Of a DNA stretch of 64,000 bases, positions 25,393-34,306 are shown piece after piece. How positions within the stretch are numbered: position 1 is the stretch's first letter; the number at the start of each line of letters is the position of its first letter. Location of the stretch: the NCBI GenBank assembly GCA_051883395.1, contig JBJETQ010000016.1, forward strand, positions 14,045 through 78,044, in the 5' to 3' direction. Position numbers and translations under genes: made by a program. Source of the DNA: HGM11368 sp051883395 (GTDB lineage Bacteria > Bacillota > Clostridia > Christensenellales > UBA3700). The notes under the pieces were generated by a model. That model was not told where the DNA came from, made no database searches, and saw nothing but the letters and a program-made list of their open reading frames with translations.

Positions 25393-26729
25393 ACGATTAG
25401 TTGAGCAATACTATAAATATCGCCTGCTCCTAAAATCAAAATAATATCGTTTTCACCTGCCGACTTCGCAACGACGTCGGCAATTTTTTTGTCGTCTTCG
25501 ATATAACATGCCAGTTTGCCGTGTTCTACCAAAGCGCAATATAAATCGAATGCGTCGGCGCCTTCTTCCCTGCTTTCTCTGGCTGAATAAGTTGGAGCAA
25601 TAATCAATTCGTCGCACCAGTAAAAGCTGTCTACAAAACCGTCAAGCAGGCTTGCCGTACGAGAATATGTATGCGGCTGAAACACCACCCATATCCTGCC
25701 GTGAGTCATAAGCAACGCCGCATCGATAGCCGCCTTTATCTCGGTGGGATGATGAGCATAATCGACGATTACTCTCGCTCCGTTGGCAGTTTTTCCTTTA
25801 CATTCAAATCTTCTTTTGACTCCTACAAATCCGCTCAACGCTCTGCAAATATCCTTCAACGGATAACCTAATTGAGCGCAAACCGCTATGGCAAGCATAC
25901 TGTTGACAACGTTGTGTCTTCCGATTACGTTGAGTCTGACAGGCATTTTTTCCTGCCCGTGATTGACAACGTAAGAAAACTTGCCTTTGTCTTGCGTCAG
26001 ATTGGTGGCGAAATAGTCGCATGACGAGTCGTATCCGCAAACAATGACGTTGTCGGTTGATTTCAACTTGGCTTTTGCGTCTTCGCTCACCACGCACACA
26101 CGACATTTTTGACGATATTGTTCAAAAGCCAATGAATATTGTTCTGCGTCAGAATATGTATCGGGGTGGTCATAGTCGATTGACGTTATTACACCCACGT
26201 CGCTGGAAAAGGACAAAAAACTGCGACGATACTCGCACGCTTCGCTCAAAAAAATCTCTCTGCCCGTATCTGTCGGCAAATCTCCGCCGTCGCTGGCCTG
26301 ACCGCCGATATGAGCGGCAAATTTGCACTTCAATTCTCTCAGTATTCTTTCCGTCATAAGAGACGTCGTCGTTTTTCCATGACTTCCGGCTATGCTGACA
26401 ACCTTGTCAAACTGCCCTGCTATCATAGGCAAAAATTCCTTTCTTTCTATACAAGGCACTCCTGAACTTATTGCAAAGGACAGTTCTTCGTCGTTTTTGC
26501 TCACCGCTGCGCTGTAAACCACCAACGATACGCCTTTGATTTTGCTAAGGTCGTGTCCCGAATAACAATCGACTCCGCTTTGTCTGAGAATTTGCATTTC
26601 GTTGCAACTTCTTACGTCGCTGCCGCTTACCTGCAAGCCCATATCGACGCACAACATTGCAAGCACTCTCAGACTTGCTCCGCATATACCGATAAAATGA
26701 ATTTTCCTGATTTCTTCAAAAGCCAACAT
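25383..26729 (-). CDS. murC: UDP-N-acetylmuramate--L-alanine ligase
   Basis: A 448-aa Mur ligase that adds the first residue of the peptidoglycan stem peptide. ATP loop AGSHGKTTTSLM near residue 110, LSEACEYRRSFL (the Clostridial form of the catalytic acidic segment), DYAHHPTEIKA and VFQPHTYSRT are all present, fixing the family as MurC. The N-terminal UDP-binding glycine loop, usually GIGGIGMS, is unusual: HFIGICGASLRVLA. No ribosome site is seen before the ATG; a TATATT box ends 5 bases upstream with a weak -35 (TATACA) at 17-base spacing. It is divergent from spoVG. Confidence 0.9.
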   Translation of the reverse strand: MLAFEEIRKIHFIGICGASLRVLAMLCVDMGLQVSGSDVRSCNEMQILRQSGVDCYSGHDLSKIKGVSLVVYSAAVSKNDEELSFAISSGVPCIERKEFLPMIAGQFDKVVSIAGSHGKTTTSLMTERILRELKCKFAAHIGGQASDGGDLPTDTGREIFLSEACEYRRSFLSFSSDVGVITSIDYDHPDTYSDAEQYSLAFEQYRQKCRVCVVSEDAKAKLKSTDNVIVCGYDSSCDYFATNLTQDKGKFSYVVNHGQEKMPVRLNVIGRHNVVNSMLAIAVCAQLGYPLKDICRALSGFVGVKRRFECKGKTANGARVIVDYAHHPTEIKAAIDAALLMTHGRIWVVFQPHTYSRTASLLDGFVDSFYWCDELIIAPTYSARESREEGADAFDLYCALVEHGKLACYIEDDKKIADVVAKSAGENDIILILGAGDIYSIAQLIVQH

Positions 26730-26840
26730 ATTACAATATATGCAACAAAATTACTTATGTATATAGTCAAAAAAATTTGGTATAGACAAAAGAAAAAAAT
26801 GGGTGTATAATTATATTATTAAAATAAGTGAGGTGGAAAA

Positions 26841-27119
26841 ATGAAAATCAGCGACGTTAGAGTAAGACTTATCAACAATAGCGACTCCAAACTAAAAGGC
26901 GTTGCTTCCGTAGTTATCGACGATTGCTTTGCAGTTCACGATATCAAGATTATTATGGGTGGCGAAGGCGTTTTTGTTGCTATGCCGAGCAAGAAAACTC
27001 CCGACGGCGAATTTAAGGATATTGTCCACCCTATCAACAGCGAAACTCGTGCCATATTTACGGACGCAATAATTGCCGCTTACAACGAAGAAACGGCAAA
27101 AGAACCAAATCAAGACTAA
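26841..27119 (+). CDS. spoVG: Septation/sporulation regulator SpoVG
   Basis: A 92-aa SpoVG, a small nucleic-acid-binding regulator involved in sporulation septum placement and other processes. Recognised from ISDVRVRLINN, KGVASVVIDDCFAVHDIKII and VFVAMPSKKTPDGEFKDIVHP. GAGGTGGAAAA precedes the ATG. It stands alone with a strong terminator. Its TATAAT-like sequence (GTGTATAATTATATT) lies just upstream in the divergent gap with murC. Confidence 0.96.
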   Translation: MKISDVRVRLINNSDSKLKGVASVVIDDCFAVHDIKIIMGGEGVFVAMPSKKTPDGEFKDIVHPINSETRAIFTDAIIAAYNEETAKEPNQD

Positions 27120-27148
27120 AACACTTCTTTGTTTGTGTTTGTATCTCC

Positions 27149-27180
27149 AAAAAATCCACCTGTACTAAGGTGGATTTTTT
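27149..27180 (+). terminator. Terminator of spoVG
   Basis: AAAAAATCCACC, 8-base loop, GGTGGATTTTTT: a 12-bp stem with T tail. Confidence 0.88.
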
Positions 27181-27345
27181 ATCACAATTTTTTACGCTTT
27201 TTGATTGCCCGATACGTCGTATCTTCTATCCGCCATATATACAGGACGATTTAGATCAGACAAATTGATTGCCGCCAAAAAGACGATTTTAACAGCTCCG
27301 TTATATTGTTTGATTTGAATTGATAGCGCATGTCAACCTGCGTTT

Positions 27346-28899
27346 TTATTTTGACTTTTCTCCGAGAATGTCGTACAGTTCGTCGTACAGCGGACGCATG
27401 TATCTGTACATTCTGCGATAAACTCTATTATAATATTCGTGATATATTTTGTGGTCTGCCGCATTAGGTACAAACTCGTCTTTGACGTGTCTCATAGAAT
27501 CGAGCGCCTGTTGAAGGTCGTCGAATTCTTTGACTCCCACAAAACTTATCATAGCGGCGCCGAGTCCACTGGTCTCGTGCGTCTGAACACGATAAACGGG
27601 TTTACCCACCACGTCGGACAGTATCTGACATATTACGTCGCTCTGCGAACCGCCGCCCGATACTCCCACTCTGTCAACGCTTATTTTTGCACGTGCCTGC
27701 ATATTGTTGAGACCGTCAAGCAAGCCGTAACAAAGACCTTCTATAATCGCCCTATACATATACTCTCTGTCATGGACGTCGGTAAAACCTATCATAGAAC
27801 CTTTGGCTTCCGGGTTTTTGAGTCCTGGTCCCCACAAAGGTTGCAAAATAAGACCGTGTGAGCCTACGGGAACGTCCGCCAGCTTTCTGTCGAGAATCTG
27901 CTCTACCTTTTCGCCTGTTTGTTCCGCTTCCTTCTGTTCGTATAGCGCAAACTGCTCTCTGAACCAACTTACCATCCAAAATCCCCTGAATATCTGTATC
28001 TCAGGATTCCACTTGCCCATGACGACGGACGGATACGCAGGCATAAATGCTTCCGGTTCGACGTATTTGTCGGTGCATATTTCTACCGAAGAAGCCGTGC
28101 CGAGACTTATTGACGCCACGTTGGAAGTTACCGCTCCCACGCCGAGAGATTCACAACCCTTATCCGTTCCCGAAGCTATGACCGGCAAGCCTTGTTTCAG
28201 CCCCGTTTCTTTGCTGCATTGCTCGGTTATATATCCCAGCGTTTCTCCCGGATTGACAAGAGAACACATCTTGGATATCGGAGTGCCGAATACAGGATAA
28301 GTCAAACCGTGTTTGGTCTGCCAACAACGTTTTTTGTAATCAAACGGTATCTTGCACGCAATGCCTGCATTGCTGTCGGCAAGATTGCCTGTCAATCGAT
28401 AATTGACGTAAGTAGACGGTACTACCACTTTGTCGGTCTTTGCCCAAATATCGGGCTGGTTTACCCTTACCCAGTTGGTGTATGACGTCTTGCGGGACAC
28501 CTTTACACTCTCGCTCATGCCTACCAAAAAGTACAAAAATCTGTTGAAAGCAGGCAACGGGTCGGGACAATCTACTTCTCGCTTGTCCAGCCACAAAATA
28601 GTGTTGCGTGTAGGATTGCCTTTTTTGTCGAGAAAAACGGTGGTATTGCGGATAGATGTTACGCTCACAGCCACAATATCGTCCATAAGTTGCGGCGCTT
28701 CCTGTCTCATAAGACGGCACACTTCCACTACTCCGTCGTAAAGACTGCTCGTATCCTTTTCGGCGTATCCGTTTTCTTCCAATACGTAAAATTCTTCGGT
28801 TATCTGCGCCTTATATACAAGATTACCTTGTTTGTCAAACAACAACCCTCTGGTTGATTGCGTTCCTATATCAAAAATCAATGCCAACGGTCTGTTCAC
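27346..28899 (-). CDS. FGGY-family carbohydrate kinase
   Basis: A 517-aa sugar kinase of the FGGY (xylulokinase/glycerokinase) family. N-terminal phosphate-1 loop FDIGTQSTRGLLFD, a central ASGTDKGCESLGVGAV adenine-phosphate segment, and VGVSGGGSQSDVICQILSDV near residue 400. Closest in feel to xylulokinase-like members, but the sugar cannot be fixed. Start is GTG, preceded by AGGAGGGTATT. It is the last gene of an operon with two PAP2-type membrane proteins and an AMP-forming ligase, with 9 bases to the ligase; this company suggests a polyol or lipid headgroup substrate rather than sugar catabolism. Confidence 0.88.
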   Translation of the reverse strand: MNRPLALIFDIGTQSTRGLLFDKQGNLVYKAQITEEFYVLEENGYAEKDTSSLYDGVVEVCRLMRQEAPQLMDDIVAVSVTSIRNTTVFLDKKGNPTRNTILWLDKREVDCPDPLPAFNRFLYFLVGMSESVKVSRKTSYTNWVRVNQPDIWAKTDKVVVPSTYVNYRLTGNLADSNAGIACKIPFDYKKRCWQTKHGLTYPVFGTPISKMCSLVNPGETLGYITEQCSKETGLKQGLPVIASGTDKGCESLGVGAVTSNVASISLGTASSVEICTDKYVEPEAFMPAYPSVVMGKWNPEIQIFRGFWMVSWFREQFALYEQKEAEQTGEKVEQILDRKLADVPVGSHGLILQPLWGPGLKNPEAKGSMIGFTDVHDREYMYRAIIEGLCYGLLDGLNNMQARAKISVDRVGVSGGGSQSDVICQILSDVVGKPVYRVQTHETSGLGAAMISFVGVKEFDDLQQALDSMRHVKDEFVPNAADHKIYHEYYNRVYRRMYRYMRPLYDELYDILGEKSK

Positions 28900-28908
28900 A
28901 ATACCCTC

Positions 28909-30528
28909 CTATCTGCTCATCTGTTGCAACGCCACAAAATCAACTTTTCCTATCGGCGTTCTTGGCAAATCGTCAATAAATTCTATAATTCCCGGCATAC
29001 TATGCCGCATAAAATTGCGAGAAATAGCTTGTCTGATTTCCTGCGCAATACGTTCTTCGTCAAGCAACGTAGATTTGTCCTTGACAACGTACAGTTTGGT
29101 AGCGCTCTTGCCGTTGATGGTAGTTTCTACCATACAACTCATCTTAACGCAATCGAGATTGTCCACTACGTTTTCTATCTCTTGCGGAAAGACGTTGACT
29201 CCCGATATTTTGACCAATCTCTTGATACGGTCGGTAAAAAATACGTTTCCGTCATCGTCCATATATCCCACGTCGCCCGTTTTGAGCCACTTGACGTGTC
29301 TGTCATCTTCAAAAAATGCCTGTCTGTCGTCCTGACTGTGATAATAGCCCGTCATAAGCGTAGGTCCGCTGATAACAATCTCGCCTTTGCTTCCGGCAGA
29401 CAAAAAATTACCTTGCTCGTCTATGATACCAAAAGTCATACTCTTGACCGGTCTGCCTATGGAATTGGGCTTGTACACCTTCATTGTATTGATGCAACAT
29501 ACGCACGCTTCCGTCAGGCCATATCCTTCGCTGAGCAAAATATTGTTATGTTCTTTTTCCATAGCTTGTCTGAATAGCTGTTTTGTATTTTCCGATACCT
29601 TGTCGCCACCGCAATAACAAGCTCTGATTTTTGAGAGCATCTTGCCTTTGAATTTGCCGCAGGCAAGCATTTTGGAATACATATAAGGCACACCCGCAAT
29701 AAAAGTTATGCCGTAACGTTTGACTAGATAACATGCCGTTTCCGCCTTGAACTTAGGCATAAGTATTATACGTATGCCTGCGCAAATCATAGAGTGCATG
29801 CACACGCCCAAGCCGTAGGTGTGAAATACAGGCAAAGCCATCAGCATAGCGTCCTTGTTGCTGTATCGGTGGTCGATAGCGTCAAGTATGTTGTCTGTAA
29901 GGTTGTTGAGCGCACGATTGCTCATCATGACTGTTTTTGCCTTGCCGCAGGTGCCACCGCTGTGCATATACACGGCGACGTCTTCTCCGTTCACGTCAAC
30001 GTCGGGCGCAGTATATTTGCCTATATCACGATATCTGACGACGTTGGACGCATTGTTTGTCGTCAATTTTTTTGCAACGTAAGCGTTGTAAAAAGGCTTG
30101 AAAGCCACAGGCAAATAATCTTGTGCCGAACAGAGAATAACAGGCTTTCCCGTCAATTCTATCCAGTCCTTGTATTTGTAAAAAAACTCGTCGAACAGGA
30201 TATATGCCTTGGGCGACATCTCCTTGTCCATTGTCTGCAATTTTTCGCTTGGTATAACGGGGTGAACAAGATTTGCGATAGCACCTGCTCTGTTGATAGC
30301 ATAGAAGCATACGAGAGCGTTTGGAATATTGCTCAGGCACAACACCACGTTGTCGCCCTTCTTTACTCCAAGGCTGATAAGATACCCTGCAAAGTTTTCT
30401 ACGTCCCTGACAAATTTTTGTCTGGTTGCGCTAGCGCCCCAGAATTGCCATACTTTGTCTCCGGGCGGATTATGCTCGGTACGGGCTTTGTAAAACGAAT
30501 ACATCGACTGGTTGAAATCTATACTCAT
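28909..30528 (-). CDS. AMP-forming acyl-CoA synthetase/ligase
   Basis: A 539-aa ANL-superfamily adenylating enzyme. The P-loop-like A3 motif is MHSGGTCGKAKTV (near 190), A5 is EGYGLTEACV, A7 WLKTGDVGYMDDDGNVF, A8 RIKRLVKISGVNVFPQEIE, and the catalytic lysine sits in TPIGKVDF near the end, so it should be active. Fatty or aromatic acids are typical substrates. I start at MSIDFNQS: its ATG overlaps the stop of the PAP2-like gene (ATGA). No acyl carrier protein or thioesterase is adjacent. It is part of the PAP2/PAP2-like/ligase/kinase operon. Confidence 0.88.
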   Translation of the reverse strand: MSIDFNQSMYSFYKARTEHNPPGDKVWQFWGASATRQKFVRDVENFAGYLISLGVKKGDNVVLCLSNIPNALVCFYAINRAGAIANLVHPVIPSEKLQTMDKEMSPKAYILFDEFFYKYKDWIELTGKPVILCSAQDYLPVAFKPFYNAYVAKKLTTNNASNVVRYRDIGKYTAPDVDVNGEDVAVYMHSGGTCGKAKTVMMSNRALNNLTDNILDAIDHRYSNKDAMLMALPVFHTYGLGVCMHSMICAGIRIILMPKFKAETACYLVKRYGITFIAGVPYMYSKMLACGKFKGKMLSKIRACYCGGDKVSENTKQLFRQAMEKEHNNILLSEGYGLTEACVCCINTMKVYKPNSIGRPVKSMTFGIIDEQGNFLSAGSKGEIVISGPTLMTGYYHSQDDRQAFFEDDRHVKWLKTGDVGYMDDDGNVFFTDRIKRLVKISGVNVFPQEIENVVDNLDCVKMSCMVETTINGKSATKLYVVKDKSTLLDEERIAQEIRQAISRNFMRHSMPGIIEFIDDLPRTPIGKVDFVALQQMSR

Positions 30529-31403
30529 AAAATTCTGCCCAACAGGTTTTTCTCCGACAATGCCGTCCTGTCGCCCTCCGCTCCAAATGCCAATACCTTG
30601 GCAGTCTTGGTGGTTGCATAACCTATTATTCCGCCTATTGCTATGTCGGACAAAAAGTATTTTCCCGACAAAAGCGAACCGATTATTACCAAAATTACGA
30701 AAAAGTTGATTGCGACTTGCATCCAACCCGTCTTGTTGGCAAGACGTGGATGTATTTTTGTCAAAATCATCAGCATCCATGCGGTAAACGCAAGCGCCGT
30801 CTTGTTGTCAGGCATTGCACGTCCGTCCTGCACGTTGACTATCTTGTACCATGGACTAAACTCTGCACCGTCAATTACGTCGACGTAAGACGCCCTTTTC
30901 CAGATAATCTTCATGCCGTAAGACAGAGCCGCCACTATACCAACTACGATACATGCCACAATCGCCCACTTCTTGTATCTCTCAAACTCTTGTCTTCTGT
31001 GCTTGGACAAATCGTTGAGAAATAGCAAAAATACAAAAATACCGCACACAAATGCGACCGACATATAGTAGGCTTTCTGTTCAAAAATGAGTTGAAAACA
31101 GTCGATAAAAGCAAATCCTGCCGACAAAACTCCCAAACAGAAATAAACTATTATATACAATCTTTTGAGTACGATATTGCACTCTTTGTTGTAGGCACAT
31201 TTGAGCAATATTCCGCATGCTGCCATCATTATCAGAAAGGCAGGAAGCTTGGCTATCGAATCGGTAAAAACGCTGAAAGCGTTGCCGGGCAAACAAATCG
31301 CAGTTGCAATCTGCAAATCTTTGAATGAACCTACAATGAGCATAATTACAAGTAACATTGCGATTATTATGCTCCAAACCGCTTGTCTTATCGCTTCTTT
31401 CAT
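30525..31403 (-). CDS. PAP2-like membrane protein, catalytically degenerate
   Basis: A 292-aa polytopic protein clearly paralogous to its upstream neighbour (compare GSFKDLQIATAI with ASFYDLQISQAI, and KIIWKRASYVDV with KLIWCRMRYRDM). All three phosphatase motifs are broken: the arginine of the first is Ser, PSGH is replaced by MPDN, and the catalytic His of the last motif is Tyr in SGKYFLSDIA. It is therefore likely a non-catalytic partner, lipid binder or regulator of the active copy. It overlaps both neighbours by ATGA. Confidence 0.82.
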   Translation of the reverse strand: MKEAIRQAVWSIIIAMLLVIMLIVGSFKDLQIATAICLPGNAFSVFTDSIAKLPAFLIMMAACGILLKCAYNKECNIVLKRLYIIVYFCLGVLSAGFAFIDCFQLIFEQKAYYMSVAFVCGIFVFLLFLNDLSKHRRQEFERYKKWAIVACIVVGIVAALSYGMKIIWKRASYVDVIDGAEFSPWYKIVNVQDGRAMPDNKTALAFTAWMLMILTKIHPRLANKTGWMQVAINFFVILVIIGSLLSGKYFLSDIAIGGIIGYATTKTAKVLAFGAEGDRTALSEKNLLGRIL

Positions 31404-32344
31404 ATATTGACCCCTTGGGCAGACAAAGCCCTGTTACTTATATCGAACGTATATTTGTCGTGAGCGAAAAATATCTTTTTGATGACAAAAAATATTGCGT
31501 AAGTAATATAAACTCCCGCTACCGTATCCGACAAAAAATGTGCGCAGTTGACTATTCTGTAATACATCGTCAGAGCAATCAGCACTATCGTAACGGCATA
31601 CACCGTCGGTTTGACCCAACGCCTGCTTTTGAGAGACGGCAGTATGTCGCACAACACCCACAAAAGACACAAATGCACTATGCTGGAAGAATGTCCGGAA
31701 GGAAACGACGTGTATTTGTAAGACGGGTCGAGTTTTTCTCTGCCTATCATTATCTGCCACCAATCGGTAAAACCGTCGAAATTGCCTTCTTTGAGCATAT
31801 CTCTATATCTCATTCTGCACCAAATCAGTTTCATAATTCTCATAACTACCAATGCCACAATGACAAAAACCAGAGAAAATACGGCAAATTTGAGCAATCT
31901 GTGCATACTGTCTTTTGGCAAAAAGTATCCTATGCCGAGAGTAAACGCACCATAGAAAAATGCCTTGAAAATCGCCCACAAAAGATTATGTTCCTGCTCG
32001 GTAGGCACTACGGCAAGCTCTGTCATCTTCTGAGCATTGAGTCCAAACATAAGCCAGCCCAGCCATATAACCACAGCCCCGGCAATCATAATACCTATTC
32101 TTGCCTTTTTGTTGTCAAAAACGTCGTAATTATAAAAAATTATCATACCTGCAAGCGGTACGGCAAAATAAGCGGGATATTCCGCAATTATAGCAAACAG
32201 TTGTCCGAAAAACGACCTTTGGTCGCCGATTGCCTGCGAAATCTGCAAATCGTAAAAGGAAGCTACAACCATCAGCACGACGCCGACAGCAAAAGCGACG
32301 CTATGCCCGATTATCGAAATTTTTTTGCTTTTTGTCAATTCCAT
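31400..32344 (-). CDS. PAP2-family membrane phosphatase
   Basis: A 314-aa phosphatidic-acid-phosphatase-2 family protein with about eight transmembrane helices. Motif 1 KLIWCRMRY (K-x6-R), motif 2 FPSGHSSS, motif 3 R-x5-HFLSD are intact, so an active lipid- or pyrophosphate-phosphatase is expected, with the active site on the outer face. It is unusually long for the family because of two extra N-terminal helices shared with its paralogue. No ribosome site; TTGAAA-17-TATAAT ends 7 bases before the ATG. First gene of a four-gene overlapping operon. Confidence 0.88.
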   Translation of the reverse strand: MELTKSKKISIIGHSVAFAVGVVLMVVASFYDLQISQAIGDQRSFFGQLFAIIAEYPAYFAVPLAGMIIFYNYDVFDNKKARIGIMIAGAVVIWLGWLMFGLNAQKMTELAVVPTEQEHNLLWAIFKAFFYGAFTLGIGYFLPKDSMHRLLKFAVFSLVFVIVALVVMRIMKLIWCRMRYRDMLKEGNFDGFTDWWQIMIGREKLDPSYKYTSFPSGHSSSIVHLCLLWVLCDILPSLKSRRWVKPTVYAVTIVLIALTMYYRIVNCAHFLSDTVAGVYITYAIFFVIKKIFFAHDKYTFDISNRALSAQGVNI

Positions 32345-32351
32345 ATTATAT

Positions 32352-32380
32352 ATTATAATACATTATCTCCATTGTTTCAA
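32352..32380 (-). promoter_or_regulatory. Promoter of the PAP2 operon, leaderless configuration
   Basis: TTGAAA (32375-32380), 17-base spacer, TATAAT (32352-32357), then ATATAAT and the ATG. A GGAG occurs in the spacer but is about 19 bases from the start codon, too far to act. Confidence 0.75.
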
Positions 32381-32455
32381 GTCTTTTTATCATGCGGACG
32401 TATCGCAATATTATTGTTGACAATTTTGAAAACAAACGTGATAAAAACAAAAAAA

Positions 32456-32478
32456 TCCCCGACCACATAGGTCGGGGA
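32456..32478 (-). terminator. Terminator of the lipoprotein gene
   Basis: TCCCCGACC, loop ACATA, GGTCGGGGA with A/T runs on both sides. Confidence 0.88.
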
Positions 32479-32495
32479 AAAAATATCATGATTTA

Positions 32496-33458
32496 TTACA
32501 GAGTCCAGGTTGCGAAATAATCGTTTTTCTCTGCCATGGTATAACCGGCTTCGGCAGGGTTGTAAGAATATTGTTGTCTGGATTTGAGTTCGATTGCACT
32601 GTCGATGACATTTGCAATTTTAACTTCATATTGTTCTGTGATATACAAATCTGCAAGATAACCGTTGTCCCATACTACAATGTCAAATTTGAGTCCAAGG
32701 AAATTGAGTCCTTCGCAGCCTACAGATTGATTAAGCATGTATTCCATAACTGCCTTGTAGTTTTGGGTAACCTTATCGAGATCGAAGATGATAGAGAACT
32801 TGTATTGGTCTTTTCCTTCTACTTTCTCTGGTTTGCTTATTTGAGCAATGGCGCCTTCTACGTCAGTATCGTACATCCAGATTTTGGTTGGGTCGTTGAC
32901 TTTAACCGCAACGAGTGCAGGCACGGTATTGAAGGTCTCGGCAGCACCAAAAGATTTCTTCCAGCCGTCGATACCCTTTCCGCTGGCGTCATTCTTTGAT
33001 GTATATTTTACGTTAGAAGCGTTTCTGATGTAAGCCTTGCCGTTAGCGTCAACGTAAGTCTCTTCATATACTTGTGCAAACATACTGTAAGATCTGTTGT
33101 CTACAAAATAAGTAGTACCTGCTTCGCCACCTTTGCCTTCTCTCACTTTGTTGCCGACAACGAGCTGATTGACGGATAGTCCGGCAATCTTGGTCTCAAC
33201 GTTGCCTTTGAGATAAGTGGATACGTATGTTGCTCCGTAGAAGTTGTCTACCGCTGCATAAAACATCTCGGTAGCAGTAGAATTTTCGTCGATTGCGGTA
33301 ACAGGCGTAGCTGTTGGTTTTACGGTACCCATGGTCATTTCTTCAGGAGTGAAGTCGCTGATTACGACGTCATCAAAAGTACCGTTACATCCGACAAACA
33401 TTGTGCCCATAACTACGGCAATAATAATAATTGCCAAAATAGAAACGTGTTTTTTCAT
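32496..33458 (-). CDS. Predicted lipoprotein, 320 aa, unknown function
   Basis: A lipoprotein signal peptide with lipobox MFVGC (C24) after a hydrophobic core, then a Thr/Pro/Glu linker and a soluble domain of beta-rich look, with regularly spaced Tyr, Lys and Gly strands (TTYFVDNRSYSMFAQVYEE; LYITEQYEVKIANV). I recognise no family. AAAGGAGAAATT precedes the ATG and it has its own terminator, so it is a single-gene unit. Likely displayed on the outer membrane face of the cytoplasmic membrane; relatives of this style bind or sense ligands, but nothing here proves that. Confidence 0.8.
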   Translation of the reverse strand: MKKHVSILAIIIIAVVMGTMFVGCNGTFDDVVISDFTPEEMTMGTVKPTATPVTAIDENSTATEMFYAAVDNFYGATYVSTYLKGNVETKIAGLSVNQLVVGNKVREGKGGEAGTTYFVDNRSYSMFAQVYEETYVDANGKAYIRNASNVKYTSKNDASGKGIDGWKKSFGAAETFNTVPALVAVKVNDPTKIWMYDTDVEGAIAQISKPEKVEGKDQYKFSIIFDLDKVTQNYKAVMEYMLNQSVGCEGLNFLGLKFDIVVWDNGYLADLYITEQYEVKIANVIDSAIELKSRQQYSYNPAEAGYTMAEKNDYFATWTL

Positions 33459-33556
33459 AATTTCTCCTTTATTTTTGAAGATTATCTATGTCTATAATAA
33501 TATAGATAAAAGTAAAAATCAAGTAAAATTCAATTAAAAATTTTTCAATATCCGAC

Positions 33557-34234
33557 TCAGTTAAGCTTGTCTTTCCCGCTGTCGTCATGCGTCGTATCGG
33601 AATTGTCGGAGCTTTTAACTTTCGATTTGCGCATAGATACTACTATTTTGACAATATAAGCAATCAGAGCCACGGCGACTATCGCCATAAGTCCGTAAAT
33701 AATATAATCGATATAATCGCTGAGAAAATACGATAATACAGTTATGATAGTCGAAGCTACGACGTTGCCCAGTATGACCATCAGCATCGACTTGCCAAAA
33801 CCAAGCCCCATAAAGGAAGCAACCGCACTTCCCGTCCATACCCCTGTCATAGGTATAGGTACGGCGACAAAAGCAAATACTCCCGCCAGTTTTTTGCGCT
33901 CGATAACTTTGGGGTCATAGGCGCTGGCTGCTTTGTTTTCTACCGCATTGACCTTGCCTTGAAAACTACCTTCGACGGCATGAGCCAACGACTTGAACAC
34001 TTTGGTCTTTTTCATCCATCTGAGAATAGGTTGTAAAATCAACAAAAGTATCGGAGCAACAAGCGACGAACCCAAAAAAGCGCAGCCCAATGCGGCAAAA
34101 ATATTCATTTTCATTGCCACGGCTACGGGAATAGCACCCCTTACTTCGATAAGCGGAATCATAGATATAATTATTATCGTGAGATAATCGCTAGGTAATA
34201 CGTTGCGAAAAAACTCTATAATCGAATCTATCAA
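33557..34234 (-). CDS. Putative small multi-drug export protein (COG2426 family)
   Basis: A 225-aa polytopic protein with the family motif IPLIEVRGAIPVAVAMKMN near residue 28, a central ERKKLAGVFAFVAVPIPMTGVWTGSA segment of re-entrant look, and a basic C-terminal tail. This family is named for small multidrug export but has DedA-like features and little experimental proof. The start is TTG, placed by an AAAGGAGATAGAG site. It is divergent from ttcA. Confidence 0.85.
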   Translation of the reverse strand: MIDSIIEFFRNVLPSDYLTIIIISMIPLIEVRGAIPVAVAMKMNIFAALGCAFLGSSLVAPILLLILQPILRWMKKTKVFKSLAHAVEGSFQGKVNAVENKAASAYDPKVIERKKLAGVFAFVAVPIPMTGVWTGSAVASFMGLGFGKSMLMVILGNVVASTIITVLSYFLSDYIDYIIYGLMAIVAVALIAYIVKIVVSMRKSKVKSSDNSDTTHDDSGKDKLN

Positions 34235-34271
34235 CTCTATCTCCTTTGTCGAATTTATTATATATTTTTAT

Positions 34272-34300
34272 TTGATTTTAGTCAACAAAACTTATATAAT
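34272..34300 (+). promoter_or_regulatory. Promoter of ttcA, leaderless configuration
   Basis: TTGATT (34272-34277), 17-base spacer, TATAAT (34295-34300), then CTACTT and the ATG at 34307. No Shine-Dalgarno is possible in six bases. Confidence 0.78.
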
Positions 34301-34306
34301 CTACTT

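Noticed and set aside
29514..29699. Possible small gene antisense or internal to the acyl ligase gene
   Set aside because: Lies within conserved ANL motifs in another frame; no supporting signals.
31358..32470. 370-codon open frame antisense to the PAP2 gene
   Set aside because: Translation is basic, low-hydrophobicity and featureless, while the opposite strand has intact PAP2 motifs.
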